28,207 bases of DNA from Cudoniella acicularis (taxonomy: Eukaryota; Ascomycota; Leotiomycetes; Helotiales; Helotiaceae): the NCBI GenBank assembly GCA_013054445.1, contig JAAMPI010000683.1, positions 1 through 28,207 on the forward strand. The letters run 5' to 3'. Shown here in pieces: positions 10,814-21,519 of this stretch. The position numbers were made by a program, and so were the translations under genes. The first letter of the stretch is position 1. Each line of letters begins with the position of its first letter. The notes beneath the pieces were generated by a model. That model saw nothing but the letters and a program-made list of their open reading frames with translations, ran no database searches and was not told where the DNA came from.

Positions 10814-12372
10814 CTATTTTTTGAGCGACTCGTCATTCGTCTTGCTTTCCTGGGTCAATATCTTCACAGCATCTTTTGTATATACATAACTGGCACCGCT
10901 CCAAATAGTCGTCGTTGCGACTAAATACCTGATTTTTATTGTCAGCAAATGCCTTCTGTAAATTTTTCGGAGAGTTGAAAAGGTGTGTCACTTACTGCAT
11001 AGCCGTCATTGCAGCACCAACATCCATCGTCACAAGTGGCATTGCCGTAGTCGCTCCAATTAATGCTAGTTGTAGTGCAGTGTTATATTTACTGATGGTT
11101 GTGGGGTGGACTTCCGCAGATGGTAGGGAGAAGTCCCAATATCGTGCGAAGGTCTTGGGAGGTGGTAATGAGATCCAGCGGTAGTAGATTGCGGCTGTTC
11201 CTAGACCGACATCTCGACCGAGGATGATAAATGCGAGCCAGACTGTAATGTGAATAGTCAGCGAGTATTCAAATGTTGTGGTTACTTTGATAAAAATGAC
11301 AAAACAAAGAGCATTATATTTAGGGATAATAAGTTGAATTGCTCATCAGAAAAGAAGGAAACATCAAGAGTAATTAAGGCGCATGCAAAAAAATGAAAGA
11401 AATTATTATAAATTCAAGAGTACCAACTTCGACCGCCCAGCACAGGAGAGGAGAAGAATTGATTGAGGTAGGTAGATCGCGTAGACTGAAGCGCAAAACG
11501 AAGGCTCAAGAAACCGCGGATGGAAAGAACAGAGAAGACAAATGGAGTGGATGTAATAAGGAACTTACCTGGAAGAGAACCCTTGACAGCCAAACACACA
11601 GTCAAAATGGTCATTAGCGTCTTGTCAGCCATTGGATCTATAACCGTCCCAACAACGGTCTGCATATTCCATCTTCGAGCAATGTAGCCATCTACAAGAT
11701 CCGTAATTCCTGCATAAGCGAACAATCCTACAGCCCATGCATGTTGGTCATGCAGAACGAGGTAGCCGATGACAGGAGCTGCGATGAGCCGGGAAAATGT
11801 AAGGATATTAGGGATAGTGTAGATGTTCTCGTGGGGTGTGAGCTGTTTGAGAGCTTTCATGAGAGGCTTTTTGGGAGCTGGGGACGGGTTCTTGGGGCTA
11901 GGAATTATCAGCTCTCAATTGGAAAAGGGGGTCTTATCACGTGATCGATAGAAAGGGGGACTTCGAAAGCCATTAGGGCCTGCGACAGAAGGTGATCTAT
12001 GGCCGAGAGTTTTGTTGGGAAGGGGACTTTATACCTTTGGCCATTTTGCGGGGGTCTAGACGTTGAGTATAACACTCTTCGTCCTCTAGCAGAATTTGTC
12101 TCCGATCTCCTGAATTTCTTGTCAGACACATCCAGCACACGCAGCCAACGAGATTCTTACGCAACAAACGATGGACCAAAGTTCGTCATCTGGCATGCTG
12201 TCCATATTCCGCGATAGTTGCGAGCCACGCTACTCCTAGAGCCCGAGGCAGGCCAGATCAAAGACTCCGAAGAGCCCGAAAATCCGGAGTAGCCCAGGGA
12301 CGATGTCCAAGCAGCCTTTGCCCATCTCGAGCATGGTCTGCACCCGATTCTCATGGGCCTAACCATCGCCAT
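10814..12372 (-). CDS. CRD1: Cardiolipin synthase (CDP-alcohol phosphatidyltransferase family)
   Basis: The enzyme condenses phosphatidylglycerol with CDP-diacylglycerol to make cardiolipin in the mitochondrial inner membrane. Exons on the minus strand are 12372-12161, 12109-12035, 11897-11569, 11242-10996 and 10928-10814, giving 325 residues with all phases agreeing. The catalytic motif D-x2-DG-x2-AR-x8-G-x3-D-x3-D is complete at about 162-187. It is preceded by the family phrase LTPHENIYTIPNILTFSRL and followed by hydrophobic segments. Residues 1-70 (Arg, Ser and Trp rich, almost no acid) look like a mitochondrial targeting region. Introns are 51, 137, 326 and 67 bp, most with CTGA-type branch sites; the 326-bp one is long for this window. 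ATG at 12372 has further in-frame ATGs close behind it, and an out-of-frame ATG lies 5 bases upstream. The first exon is less certain than the rest. Confidence 0.92.
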
Positions 12373-14751
12373 CGCATTTTGTGGAGGGAGGGTGTAAAGG
12401 AGAAGATGTCACGGCCAAGAAGAAATGCTGCGTGAAACTGGGATTGACACTCGGACAAGTATCTCGCATGGGTGTGCTGCAAAAGGCAAGGCGGCGTCAG
12501 AGTGCAGGAGAGCCGCCATTGACGAAGTAAACGCGCGCCTAGTAGCGCGTTTGTTTTCGGCTCCGGGCTCTTGTTTGAGTCCAGGTTCCAACTTTTGTTT
12601 CTGTCTGTGCCCGGTAGGTCCGTGCATGTCCGCGTGCTTGTTCGACGTCATTCAAGCCATGCGGGAAGAGACGAACTTTTTGTGCCCGAGAATTTGACCG
12701 CGCTTCAGTCCAAACAATTGAAACATCCAAACAAACGCCCAAACATCTCCATCTCTCGTTCAAGATGCGACTGCAAATCGCGCACGGTTACGGGCTTTTC
12801 GGTGCTTTTTCCAGAAAGCGTTAGCTCTACCGACTACGGCTCGAGCCCGGGTATGAAGTATGGAGGTGTCGATCAATGTCAACTGCAGTCGTAGCCGTAG
12901 CCGTCGACTCTGCATCCCACGAACGGCTTCATATACTTGGAGTGGGAGGTACCGTTTGCCCCATGAGATCGTGGTCCGGATTATTGAGTTTGTCCCGTTT
13001 GGCCGCCCTCCCATGATTCTCCTATCGCAACACTCGTCTCGTCGTCCTCTTTTGTACTGTAAGTTCTGTTGACAACAGTACCCGCACATCCTGGAACTCT
13101 ACCGCAACCTTGAGTTACATTGGCGAACAACGGCCTGATAGTAGCAGTGCTTGAGTTCGTGCCAATGTCCAATGTGGTCGAGGGCATAGCCTTTCGTGAG
13201 CTGGAGATCATGGACAACGAATAACCTAGGTGTATGGTCGAGTGTATCTGACTCTGAGAAACCTTGCTGGATTTTGAGGCGAATTTGGAATTACCGTTCC
13301 CCAACCAAATTTCTTGAAGCCATTGATGTGGTTCATGGGAGTCCTGAATCTGTAAGCCTTGGCAGTGCTTCTTAGAGGGCAAGCATTTTCGACCAGCGTC
13401 TGGAGTCAAGCTTTGGTCTCCAACCGCCTCGAATCGAACTTGGACTATGAATTGCATGAACGCGTTACTGGTTTGGGACACCTCTACCATCTTGGCGGTT
13501 GCCAAATCTTAGATTCGCGAGGCAGTTGCAATGGCAGCTTGGGAGTTCAGACCTGCTCATACCAGTTTCTAGATATGCGTTGAGGGGTCCGTGTTCTACC
13601 CGCTAAGAAGACGATCTCGGGACTTCGAATGCTACGCATTTCAGGATGCGCGACCTAACGGCCATCTTACGAAGATCCCGAACCCGCCGATTACTCTCAG
13701 CCATTGAACCTGGCCGACCGACTCTCAGACCTCACCCGTCCCCGTCTTACTCGCCTTCCAAATCTTCATGCCCAACCCCGACCTGGATATACCCTGTCTC
13801 TACCAGAGTCCAGACCGAACAAGTCTTCCATCATCTGACATTCAAAACACATTGGCGTTATGCCCCAACAGTGTCATAACAAGCGAGGATCACCATGTCC
13901 TTTTTAACCTCAGCAAACACCAGGACTTACATGCTTCTTGTTCCGAATTTTTCCTTCCCGCATGTCGGTTGAAGTTCACAAGCCAACATACAACACTTAG
14001 ATCAAGGTGAACTGCGGTTCGTGCTTGTTGGGTCCAGTGACCAAAACTTATAGTTTATAGAAGGTCAAACCTCACTGCTGGTAATCCATTTCTCTTGTCT
14101 ACGCCAAAGCATGAACTTATGTCGAGGCTCAAGATACCAGTCAGATGCTGGTAGAGGGACCTACATGTTCTCCTTTTGTTGCCCGAGCACCAACGCTATT
14201 GATCAGCCCTATGACGCTTTATGCAACACTTCCGCATAAGAAGTTTGACATCTCAACGACCTCGCAAGTTCATTACTTCATCGGCACGTGGGCAAGAAAA
14301 CATAATATGCTTCTCTTTCTGTGGGAGTTTCATTGGTATCGAACTGTTGCAGTATTTTTATCCTGAAGCCAAAAAAATGCGTTGATCTGATCCTGCTGTG
14401 ACGTTTTGATGGTATTCCCATTCTCCCTCGTCATCTTTAACCATACAATCGTACACTACATGGATTATCCATGCTCAACAGAGAACCACCATTACTGGCA
14501 CATCTCACCTAAAAGACAAATGCAAAGCGCATCCGCACTACAAAACGAGGGTCGGGTATGTCCTTATCAACTCAAAACTCTGTGAACACCGCTAAGCCCA
14601 TGCCTAATGTCCCTTGACCCTATCATACGCCAATCGACGACCTTCCCTCACCCCACATAACCAGACAAAGATGAAAAAGAAATTCGTTAGAAGATGTAAT
14701 GAAGTACGACCATCGCTTTTCGCTTCATGTAATACAAAAAGAATTCGGCTC
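12373..14751. other. Spacer between CRD1 and the WOPR gene, with a possible gene relic
   Basis: It contains the CRD1 promoter at its left end and the WOPR gene 3' flank at its right. No intact gene is evident. Several frames on both strands of 12860-13600 are fairly long but mutually overlapping; the most gene-like piece is described separately. A short inverted repeat, AACGCGC/GCGCGTT, with an 8-base loop lies near 12531-12552. Confidence 0.45.
12860..13583 (+). pseudogene. Possible decayed F-box-type gene
   Basis: The plus-strand frame ending near 13072 contains YRLPHEIVVRIIEFVPFG, which resembles the start of a fungal F-box (LP-EI---I-EF--). It stops soon after. Further plus-strand pieces that look protein-like lie downstream in other frames, for example one with LDYELHERVTGLGHLYHLGG at about 13439-13498. 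No splice pattern that I could find joins them. An antisense frame of 174 codons overlaps and has no recognisable motif. The F-box assignment rests on one short match and is weak. Confidence 0.25.
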
Positions 14752-16146
14752 CTAAGACGTCCCTGCACTAGCCCATTGTTGATGTGCGGTCATGTAGTGA
14801 CCATGCCCCGCACTTGCATTTCCCATTGGCCATATTTCCTGTTTTAAGCTTGGGCTCTCCACCCCTGTATATGATTGCGCCAGTCTGTCATAAGAACTAT
14901 GTTGAGTCAGGGTCGGCAAGGACCTTTGGAGGGAGTAGTTGTGAGGCGTATGGCTGTTTTCTCTGAAACTGCCAAAAAATCCTTGAGAAGCATATCTAGA
15001 ATCGTTGCTAATCTTAGAGTCTGCTGACGTGGAGGAGATGGCCGAAATCCCTGAATCGACGGAACTGCCTTGTTCATATGTCGAAGAACGGCGGGCGAAC
15101 TGTGTAGCGAGAGCTGGAACCTGACCGCGAGATGAATCGGAGCTGATTCCGATGACCGAGTTGTAACGTTGTTGTCGATAGCCACCCATATCATAATTTT
15201 CGGTCTTTGGGGCTAGATAGATGCCAGACGCTGGAGTAAAGTATTGATTGGAGCTCCCCGAATGGACGGCTGGAATACCATCATATAACATGGAATTGGT
15301 GCTCATTCCATAGTTATTGAAAATGGTGGACGCTGGATATGAGATTGGCGGTGTTGGTAAGGACATGGCTCGGCTCGAGATACTCTGATTTGTCATTTCA
15401 TATCCGTTGTGGACGTATTGGTAGGCGCTATAAACTGTTCGATCCTCCATCCGGTCCATGGAGTCCACCTCATCTATTGGTGTGCGGAAATTTTGTTTTG
15501 TGACTAGGTCTGGCCGGAGTGCAATGTGCTGAAATCTAGGGTCTTTAGTTGGAGTGCTGAATTTGTTGTTCATAACGTCGGCGACGGTATAATAGGAGAC
15601 CAGGTGGTGAGAAATACCTCCAACCGTGACGCTAACGGTTTTTTTGACAAGGCCTTCTTCCTTGAACCCGTATGAGTCAACAAGTGACCCTATCAACGAC
15701 CGTTCGGTTTCCTTGCTCAAGGAATTCGACGAGGATGAGTCCAGGTATGAATTGACCGCCGAGGCAGTGTAGCTAGTACCCAAGCCAGAAGCTCCGTAAG
15801 GTTCTTGAGCTTTACTGATGCCAGGGGATCTTTTGCTGCGCTTCATGGCCCTTTTCTTCTCTCCTGGGGGAAATGGGCGCTCCAGTTCTCGATATACAAG
15901 GAAATTTCCCAAGATACGGCTGGGACTCCACGGTACGCCATCGGTCCACCGTTTAATTCCAGAAGAATGCTCTTCGTAGATGAATACATTGCCGCTCTTG
16001 ATTAAGCTCATACGCTCGCGATCATGGGGCCGGCGAGCGACATGATTGAGTGCTCCACTGAGACATGCCTCAAACAGGACGAGAGCGTCCTGAGTGGAAG
16101 CAATATGGCCATAGAAAGTTGGGGAGAGAGGTGAAGCTGATGCCAT
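14752..16146 (-). CDS. REG1: WOPR-domain transcription regulator (Gti1/Pac2 family; Wor1/Ryp1/Sge1/Reg1 type)
   Basis: The gene is a single exon of 464 residues. WOPRa covers about 10-92: an N-terminal phrase TFYGHIASTQDALVLFEA, then the signature IKRWTDGVPWSPSRI at 64-78. The Thr in KRWTDG is the conserved candidate kinase site known for the family. A basic patch, KKRAMKRSKR (98-107), may be a nuclear localisation signal. WOPRb is at about 165-222 (VKKTVSVTVGG...HLVSYYTVADV...RPDL). The C-terminal half is low-complexity, rich in Ser, Tyr, Asn and Gln, as usual. WOPR proteins bind DNA and act as switches: white-opaque switching (Wor1), the yeast phase (Ryp1), and effector or metabolite genes and virulence in plant pathogens (Sge1, BcReg1). 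Its targets here are unknown. The nearly 2 kb of upstream sequence suggests a large promoter or leader. Gti1/Pac2 paralogues are an alternative, but the N-terminus favours the Reg1 branch. Confidence 0.93.
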   Translation of the reverse strand: MASASPLSPTFYGHIASTQDALVLFEACLSGALNHVARRPHDRERMSLIKSGNVFIYEEHSSGIKRWTDGVPWSPSRILGNFLVYRELERPFPPGEKKRAMKRSKRSPGISKAQEPYGASGLGTSYTASAVNSYLDSSSSNSLSKETERSLIGSLVDSYGFKEEGLVKKTVSVTVGGISHHLVSYYTVADVMNNKFSTPTKDPRFQHIALRPDLVTKQNFRTPIDEVDSMDRMEDRTVYSAYQYVHNGYEMTNQSISSRAMSLPTPPISYPASTIFNNYGMSTNSMLYDGIPAVHSGSSNQYFTPASGIYLAPKTENYDMGGYRQQRYNSVIGISSDSSRGQVPALATQFARRSSTYEQGSSVDSGISAISSTSADSKISNDSRYASQGFFGSFRENSHTPHNYSLQRSLPTLTQHSSYDRLAQSYTGVESPSLKQEIWPMGNASAGHGHYMTAHQQWASAGTS

Positions 16147-18062
16147 GATGAATCTCGAAGATCGGCTTGTTTATGGAGGGATGTATGGAGAGCAGATTGG
16201 CATCAGACACGACCGGAGGGTTTGCCTGAAGTGGAAAGGTAATGCTTAACTGTGAAAGCGGGAAGAGGGACTTTATCAAAGCTTCTGTGGTTGGCGAAAG
16301 GTTGAGAACTGATCCAAGGTGAAGACCAGGTTCGGACCGGGTTTCGAGGAGTTGAATTGGTCGTAGACGTAGAATTGTTTATGCGTTATGGTGCTCGAGT
16401 GCTGGGACGACGAGATTGTGAGGGAGGGGCCGAAAGTTGTTTCAACCGTGCAGGTGAAAGGAAGAGCATATGTAGTTCAGCAATGCGGAAAGAGGCTGGC
16501 GGGATTCCGGCAGGCGCAAGGGTATCGATGTGAAGGGGCGCGGCTTCCGTGACAGGAGAGGCCAGGTCAGGCAGGAGAGGATGGGTGGATGGGAATTGGG
16601 AATTGGGCGGCAGCCCGATCGGTTCTTGTGCTTGCCCAAGAAAGATGATGCTTGCTTGAATGCAGCGGGAACCCCAACGCTTCAAGGTCAATGCTCCAAC
16701 ACTTCAGCGCTCGCACGTTCGGGGACCTGCGCGCTCTACTGAGTACAGACTTTGCACTCGAGCCCTAACCCGGCAAGCAATCCTAGGGCGACCGGATGGC
16801 GTTGGTGAGGCTTGTGGAGGGAGAGTATGTGGAATGTGTCGCAACTCGGGAGCAGTGTTGTGGGAGGGCGCCGTGGAGTAGGATATAACGTGTGAACACG
16901 GCCCTGGTTGCGCTTCTGGGACCTGGAGGACGATGCGGCGATGGACCAACAATTTAACAACAACTATGATCTCTCAAGCTTCACGTTCACATTCTTGTGT
17001 AGACGGCGCGCAGAGGAGCTTTGGGGGGTTTGGGGGTGGTTCGTTAGCTTTTATGTGTCGCTTTGGGATTTTTGAGAAGGTTATACCGGGTGGGGGTTTA
17101 GTTATAGTGATTGAGAAGTTGTGGGATTGAGATATATTAGAAGAATGGAAACAGTGAGAACCAAATATAGAGATAGCTCTAACGCACCCTAAGTCAACAT
17201 AACTTATTTTTTTTTTGTAAAAAAGAACACTTCAAAAATTAAACTGCCTAAAGTCAAGCCGGAACAATGCTCTTTTCAAAACCCTCTATCAAATCAATTT
17301 ACACATCTTAGTTAATAACAATTCTTAATAGTCATTTTACTATTTTGAAGTACCTTTTTCTCTAAAATCCCGTGAAGATAATTTATAGCACTTAAGTCAA
17401 CTCGAGTTTTTACTCCTGACCAGGTAATGTTTGATCTTTTCTTGAAAATTTCCATCACTAAGATGCGTATAGCGTATTGCTTAGTGGTTCTCGGAGAATC
17501 GGGATTCGATCCTTCCTTGGACTGGGGAATTGAGTTTGGCACCAGCTAGAAATGTTCAGCGTTGGTAAATGCAATCTTACTGTATCTAGGATTTTGGGTG
17601 AGTATCCAGCCAGACCCAGATCTTGTTCGGCGACAAACACACCCCTGCGGGATGTGGAATATGTGGTAGTAGATTCTTGTGGTCGTCTCACTAGTTGTGT
17701 GGTTTGTGAATTAGCTGCGTTGCCCCTGAAGTTTTAGCGATCCGAAGCCTAAATCTCAGGCTGGGTACGCTGGGCCCCTTTCACCACCCCACAGTAACTG
17801 TAAGCGACAACTTCTCTAGAATATCTCGATAACACTTCAAAACCATCACAATTCAACACAATTTAAATGCAATGAAAATGAGTTGATTGAAATCCATTAC
17901 TACTGAGGTCTATTGGTATTAATCTTCCACCGCTTTAATGCGTGGTTATTTTTACTAACTTTAAGTGTTAGGGAGTATCTCGGGGCTAACTCCGAAACCC
18001 CCTTGCGATTGATATTAAAAAGTCTCCACCCTCTATGTCTAAAATGTCCAAGATATCCCCAT
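16147..18062. promoter_or_regulatory. Long upstream region of the WOPR gene
   Basis: There is no supportable gene in 1.9 kb. The part next to the WOPR start (16147-17050) is of higher GC, with CT/GA-rich stretches; 17100-17460 is an AT-rich island with T runs; 17460-18062 is mixed. WOPR regulators in other fungi have long, heavily regulated upstream regions and leaders, and the size fits that. The boundary between promoter and transcribed leader cannot be placed from sequence. The right edge is the 3' flank of the membrane-protein gene. Confidence 0.45.
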
Positions 18063-20211
18063 TCATCTGTACAGCCGTCCTTTCATCAACATTCCTTTAG
18101 ATATTCCCCTATCCTCCGCAATCGCGATATGTCCAATGTCGCTATCAGCCTCCACATCAATCAACCGAATCTTCATATTCGCATACTTCCTCGCCCGATC
18201 CGAGCCATCGAGGAAAGACTCGCCGCCCCCTCCTCGAACACGCAGATTCTCCCGCAACAGCGAAGACGAATATCCCAAGATGTCCGGGCCACGAGTGGCG
18301 AGACTGAAAAACGCCCCAAGTATCGCAGCGCAAAGTGCCAGTGTTGAAGCCGCGAAAAGCACTACCAACCATGGGAAGTTGCAAACATAAATTTCTTCTG
18401 AAACGACGTACGTGGCTTGTGTGGTAATATTGCTTGGCGGTGTGAAAGGGATGTAATCATCTGACTGTGTAAAAGTCAAGTTGTTTGGAATTAGATTGCC
18501 CATCATGACGTAAGGATTATAGCTTCCGAACCAGTAGGCATTGATTATCTGTTGGAATCTCACGCTGAAATCCTCGACTGAGACATTTCCCAAGGGCGCC
18601 AGTATTTGGCCGGCTTGTGCCGCCGAGTTTGGATTGGCGAGGTACATCTCAAGAGCTGTGGAATATGCCTCGTGGACTTTGAAGGTCGATGCAGCTATCA
18701 GATTCGACGAAAATTGGTAAAATGCTCCAGAAAACCCAAGATTGGTGAGATTTGTGTTGGCATGATGCAGAGTTGAGGGGCGGATCGCTGTCACGGAGCA
18801 ATTTGCTCCATTGCAGAAGACAGCCGATTCAACATATGTGGTTGTAATCGAGCACCATGCAGTGATTTCATTAAAAGATTCAAACCTTATGGTGAAGGGT
18901 TCATAAGGCGTGGTATCGTTAATAAAATCCGCTACGTTGCCGTAAGTTGCGTTTGTGTAGGCGCCATTTATAGCAATCCCAAAGAATTGCATAGATTCAG
19001 TTGGTGGGCCTTGGAATGTGCTGTTATGAGTTGGCGCGGTATCATTATCGAGGGCACCAAGCCTTAGGGTGATATTGTTGAAACAGTGAAAGGAGAGATA
19101 AGACGTCTCCATGTTGAATGTTGTGTTTCCTTCTGTGGAGATATTGCCGAGCGGATTTCCAAGGATGGAGGAGTAGATGACCGTGCTGCTATCTGCAGGG
19201 ACATCGTACCACCCAGCAGAGTCTGGAGTAATGGTTTCCGGAAGTCTTGAAATGTCTGGAACTTTGACGTTTCCCCACAAATCCATGCTCGAATTCCGAA
19301 TGGCGGCAGGGGCCATCAAAATGGACGAATATAAGGCGTTCAAGGCAGGGACGTTGAAGACATCTCCACTTGAAAATCCGGGATCCGATTCAGTATTAAA
19401 GTATAAGACATTGGTCGACGTCGTGATTGGTCGTTCAGCAAGATTTATGATTTGAAGTGAAGATTGACTTCCGAGGGGTGAAAAGGCCCAGGTACAAAAC
19501 AGGAAGAGTGTTAGAAAATTGAAGCGCCGGACGAAAAATTGCGTGGTAGCGGTTGAACCGAGACCCCGACTTCCTATCAACTGTTCTAGATGGCCAACGG
19601 TTATACCCCTCTCCAACTTCCAGGCTGCAATTTGGTGTATTAAACGGCCAACCACAACTGAGAAGACGAAAGGAAATGCTGTGGCAAGCTAAATCGTCGT
19701 CAGTAAGAGCTTGGCTTCTGCTACTGGACATCCGTACCTTCTTCCCGAAATCGATAAATTCCCTTGAATACTGTTGGTTGTCGACAGACTTATGGTGCAG
19801 ATGCCAAGCCTGATTACCATACATAAAAAACGGAACTGTAAGACCAGCCAGAATAATGCCAAAAACAAGGTCACGAATCAAGTAATGTCGGAAAGTTTGT
19901 GGCCTCTCCGTCAAATATTCACTATCAACCGATCCGTGACCCCTGCTGAATAAAGTTGTACTGGAAAGCGTTGACCTATGGCTTTTCTTGGAGGACCTTG
20001 GTGTCGGAGGTTGCGGATAAGGCGCATATGATGGCAAAGAAGGCCAAGATGGAGAATATGGCGAGGATTCGGGCGACAGTGATTTGTGCGCTTCTTCGGA
20101 TTCGTCCATCGCTGTGACTTTGGTGTAGACAGAACCTGATTTTTGAATATCTTGGAGATTGGAAAGAGTCCCCGAAAAACAATTTTGTCGTTGTTCTGGG
20201 AAACCCTCCAT
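18063..20211 (-). CDS. Multi-pass membrane protein with large N-glycosylatable loop, unknown function
   Basis: There are two exons (20211-19738 and 19688-18063) with a 49-bp phase-0 intron that has TACTGAC ten bases before TTTAG; the product is 699 residues. Residues 46-72 are Ser/Pro-rich and probably cytosolic. Hydrophobic segments lie at about 113-131, 159-179, 214-232 and 600-621. Between the last two is a loop of about 370 residues rich in N-x-S/T sequons and Thr/Ser, as expected for an extracytoplasmic domain. The tail of about 78 residues is charged, with a Gly run (RVRGGGGES). The plan resembles a widespread uncharacterised family of filamentous fungi, some members of which carry the unhelpful label 'formylmethionine deformylase-like'. 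I see no catalytic motif and cannot name a function. The gene looks intact, with a normal ATG. Confidence 0.85.
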
Positions 20212-21519
20212 GGCTGCTTAAATACCAGTCGAAGGGGGACTAAATAGTGAATGCGAGATTCGAGGCTTTGAGAATTCGAGTGTTTTTGAATAAGTTGACG
20301 TCAATAAAAAAAAGACACATAAAGCAAGACACGCAAACAGTAGGTTGGAAGTCCCGGTAAGTCGCGTGGACAAGACAGAGTCTAAGCAGAGGATTCACCT
20401 TCACATCAGAATATCTTTTGTGTAGCAAAAACATCATGAAGGATTTTCTCTTAAACAAATTGCGAGGTGATTTCCAGGCACGATGTGAGTTGGCTCCGGC
20501 TGAATATGAAATACAACTGTTGGTGAGTGACTGCATCCACCTTGTTGGTACTCCGGAGTCACGGCGGGGTGTTCATAGGTTCTCAGCATAACCTCATACG
20601 TGATTCTCCGCCGCACCTCTTCTCAATACACGATGATTGGTGTGCATTATCTCATTCTTACCCGGCATAGTGGCGCAGGTGTAACATGCATATTAAGCGC
20701 TGCTGGTTTTTTGATTCGCTTCAGCCTTCACCTCGTATCCTAAAGAAGAACCAACATTTACTGCAGGTAGTCTGAGACGAAACCTGACCGACTTTGCCTC
20801 GAACGCGGTTAGTCAGCGTCGCTGCCCCGCTCTGCTCAGGCGCTACTCTAGGCTTCGAGTGAGAATGGGTTAGACGGAAGGGTAATGTGACTTGCGTCCT
20901 TCAGTGTGTCTGCCTATAGAAAGGCGAAGTAGATGACATATTTTAGTTATAATATAGTAAGCAGCCCAGCACCTTCACTTAAAGTAGGCTTCGCCTGCTG
21001 AAGCGAGGCTGCATGCGGTTTTCACTCTTTCGAATCACAGAAGAGTGCAATGAATGTCATGCGTGTAGCCTTACCAGCTCAAGCACCAATCATTTTACTA
21101 TTGCTATGGGCGTTCTAGGTCGCATTGGCCGGCAACATGGGATTGTTTCTAGAGTTCTTTCGGAGGTTTAGTTTTCCTTTTAGATCTTAGGATTTTAAAT
21201 TATTCATGGATCATCATGCTATTGTGCGAGTGGCAGCGCCACCGGCAGTTCACAGTTCAAGGAAAAGTCCCCAGACATAACACATCAATTGTACTTGTCT
21301 AAGTATATTACAGATATCAACCCATCTCTCTCCATAGCTATTCAACAGATGAAAGAATGACTGATTCACTATGTTATCAGGCTGAAAGGTCTCTTTGAGA
21401 AGCAGTTTTTTCAGCTGAGCTCACACTCGGGTCATGAAATTGCCAGAGCCTCGGAAGGTCTCGCAGAATCTCCACTTTACCTTTAAAAATTAGCTGAGCT
21501 GGTAGATAGTAAACACAAC
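20212..21519. other. Spacer between the membrane-protein gene and the repeat precursor
   Basis: It should hold the promoter of the membrane-protein gene (left) and the 3' UTR of the repeat precursor (right), both minus strand. No open frame has recognisable features; the longest are under 100 codons and contain no motif. Confidence 0.5.

Noticed and set aside
12981..13505. A 174-codon minus-strand frame
   Set aside because: No motif, no intron logic, and it overlaps protein-like pieces on the plus strand; length is not remarkable for this GC content.
17470..17515. tRNA-like A box (TTGCTTAGTGG) and B box (ATTCGATCC)
   Set aside because: The boxes are too close, the B box has a mismatch, and no cloverleaf with paired acceptor and T stems can be drawn.
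17957..17965. A near match to the TTAAAGTTT motif reported for WOPR proteins, upstream of the WOPR gene
   Set aside because: It is eight of nine bases in AT-rich sequence 1.8 kb away; such matches are expected by chance in a window this size.
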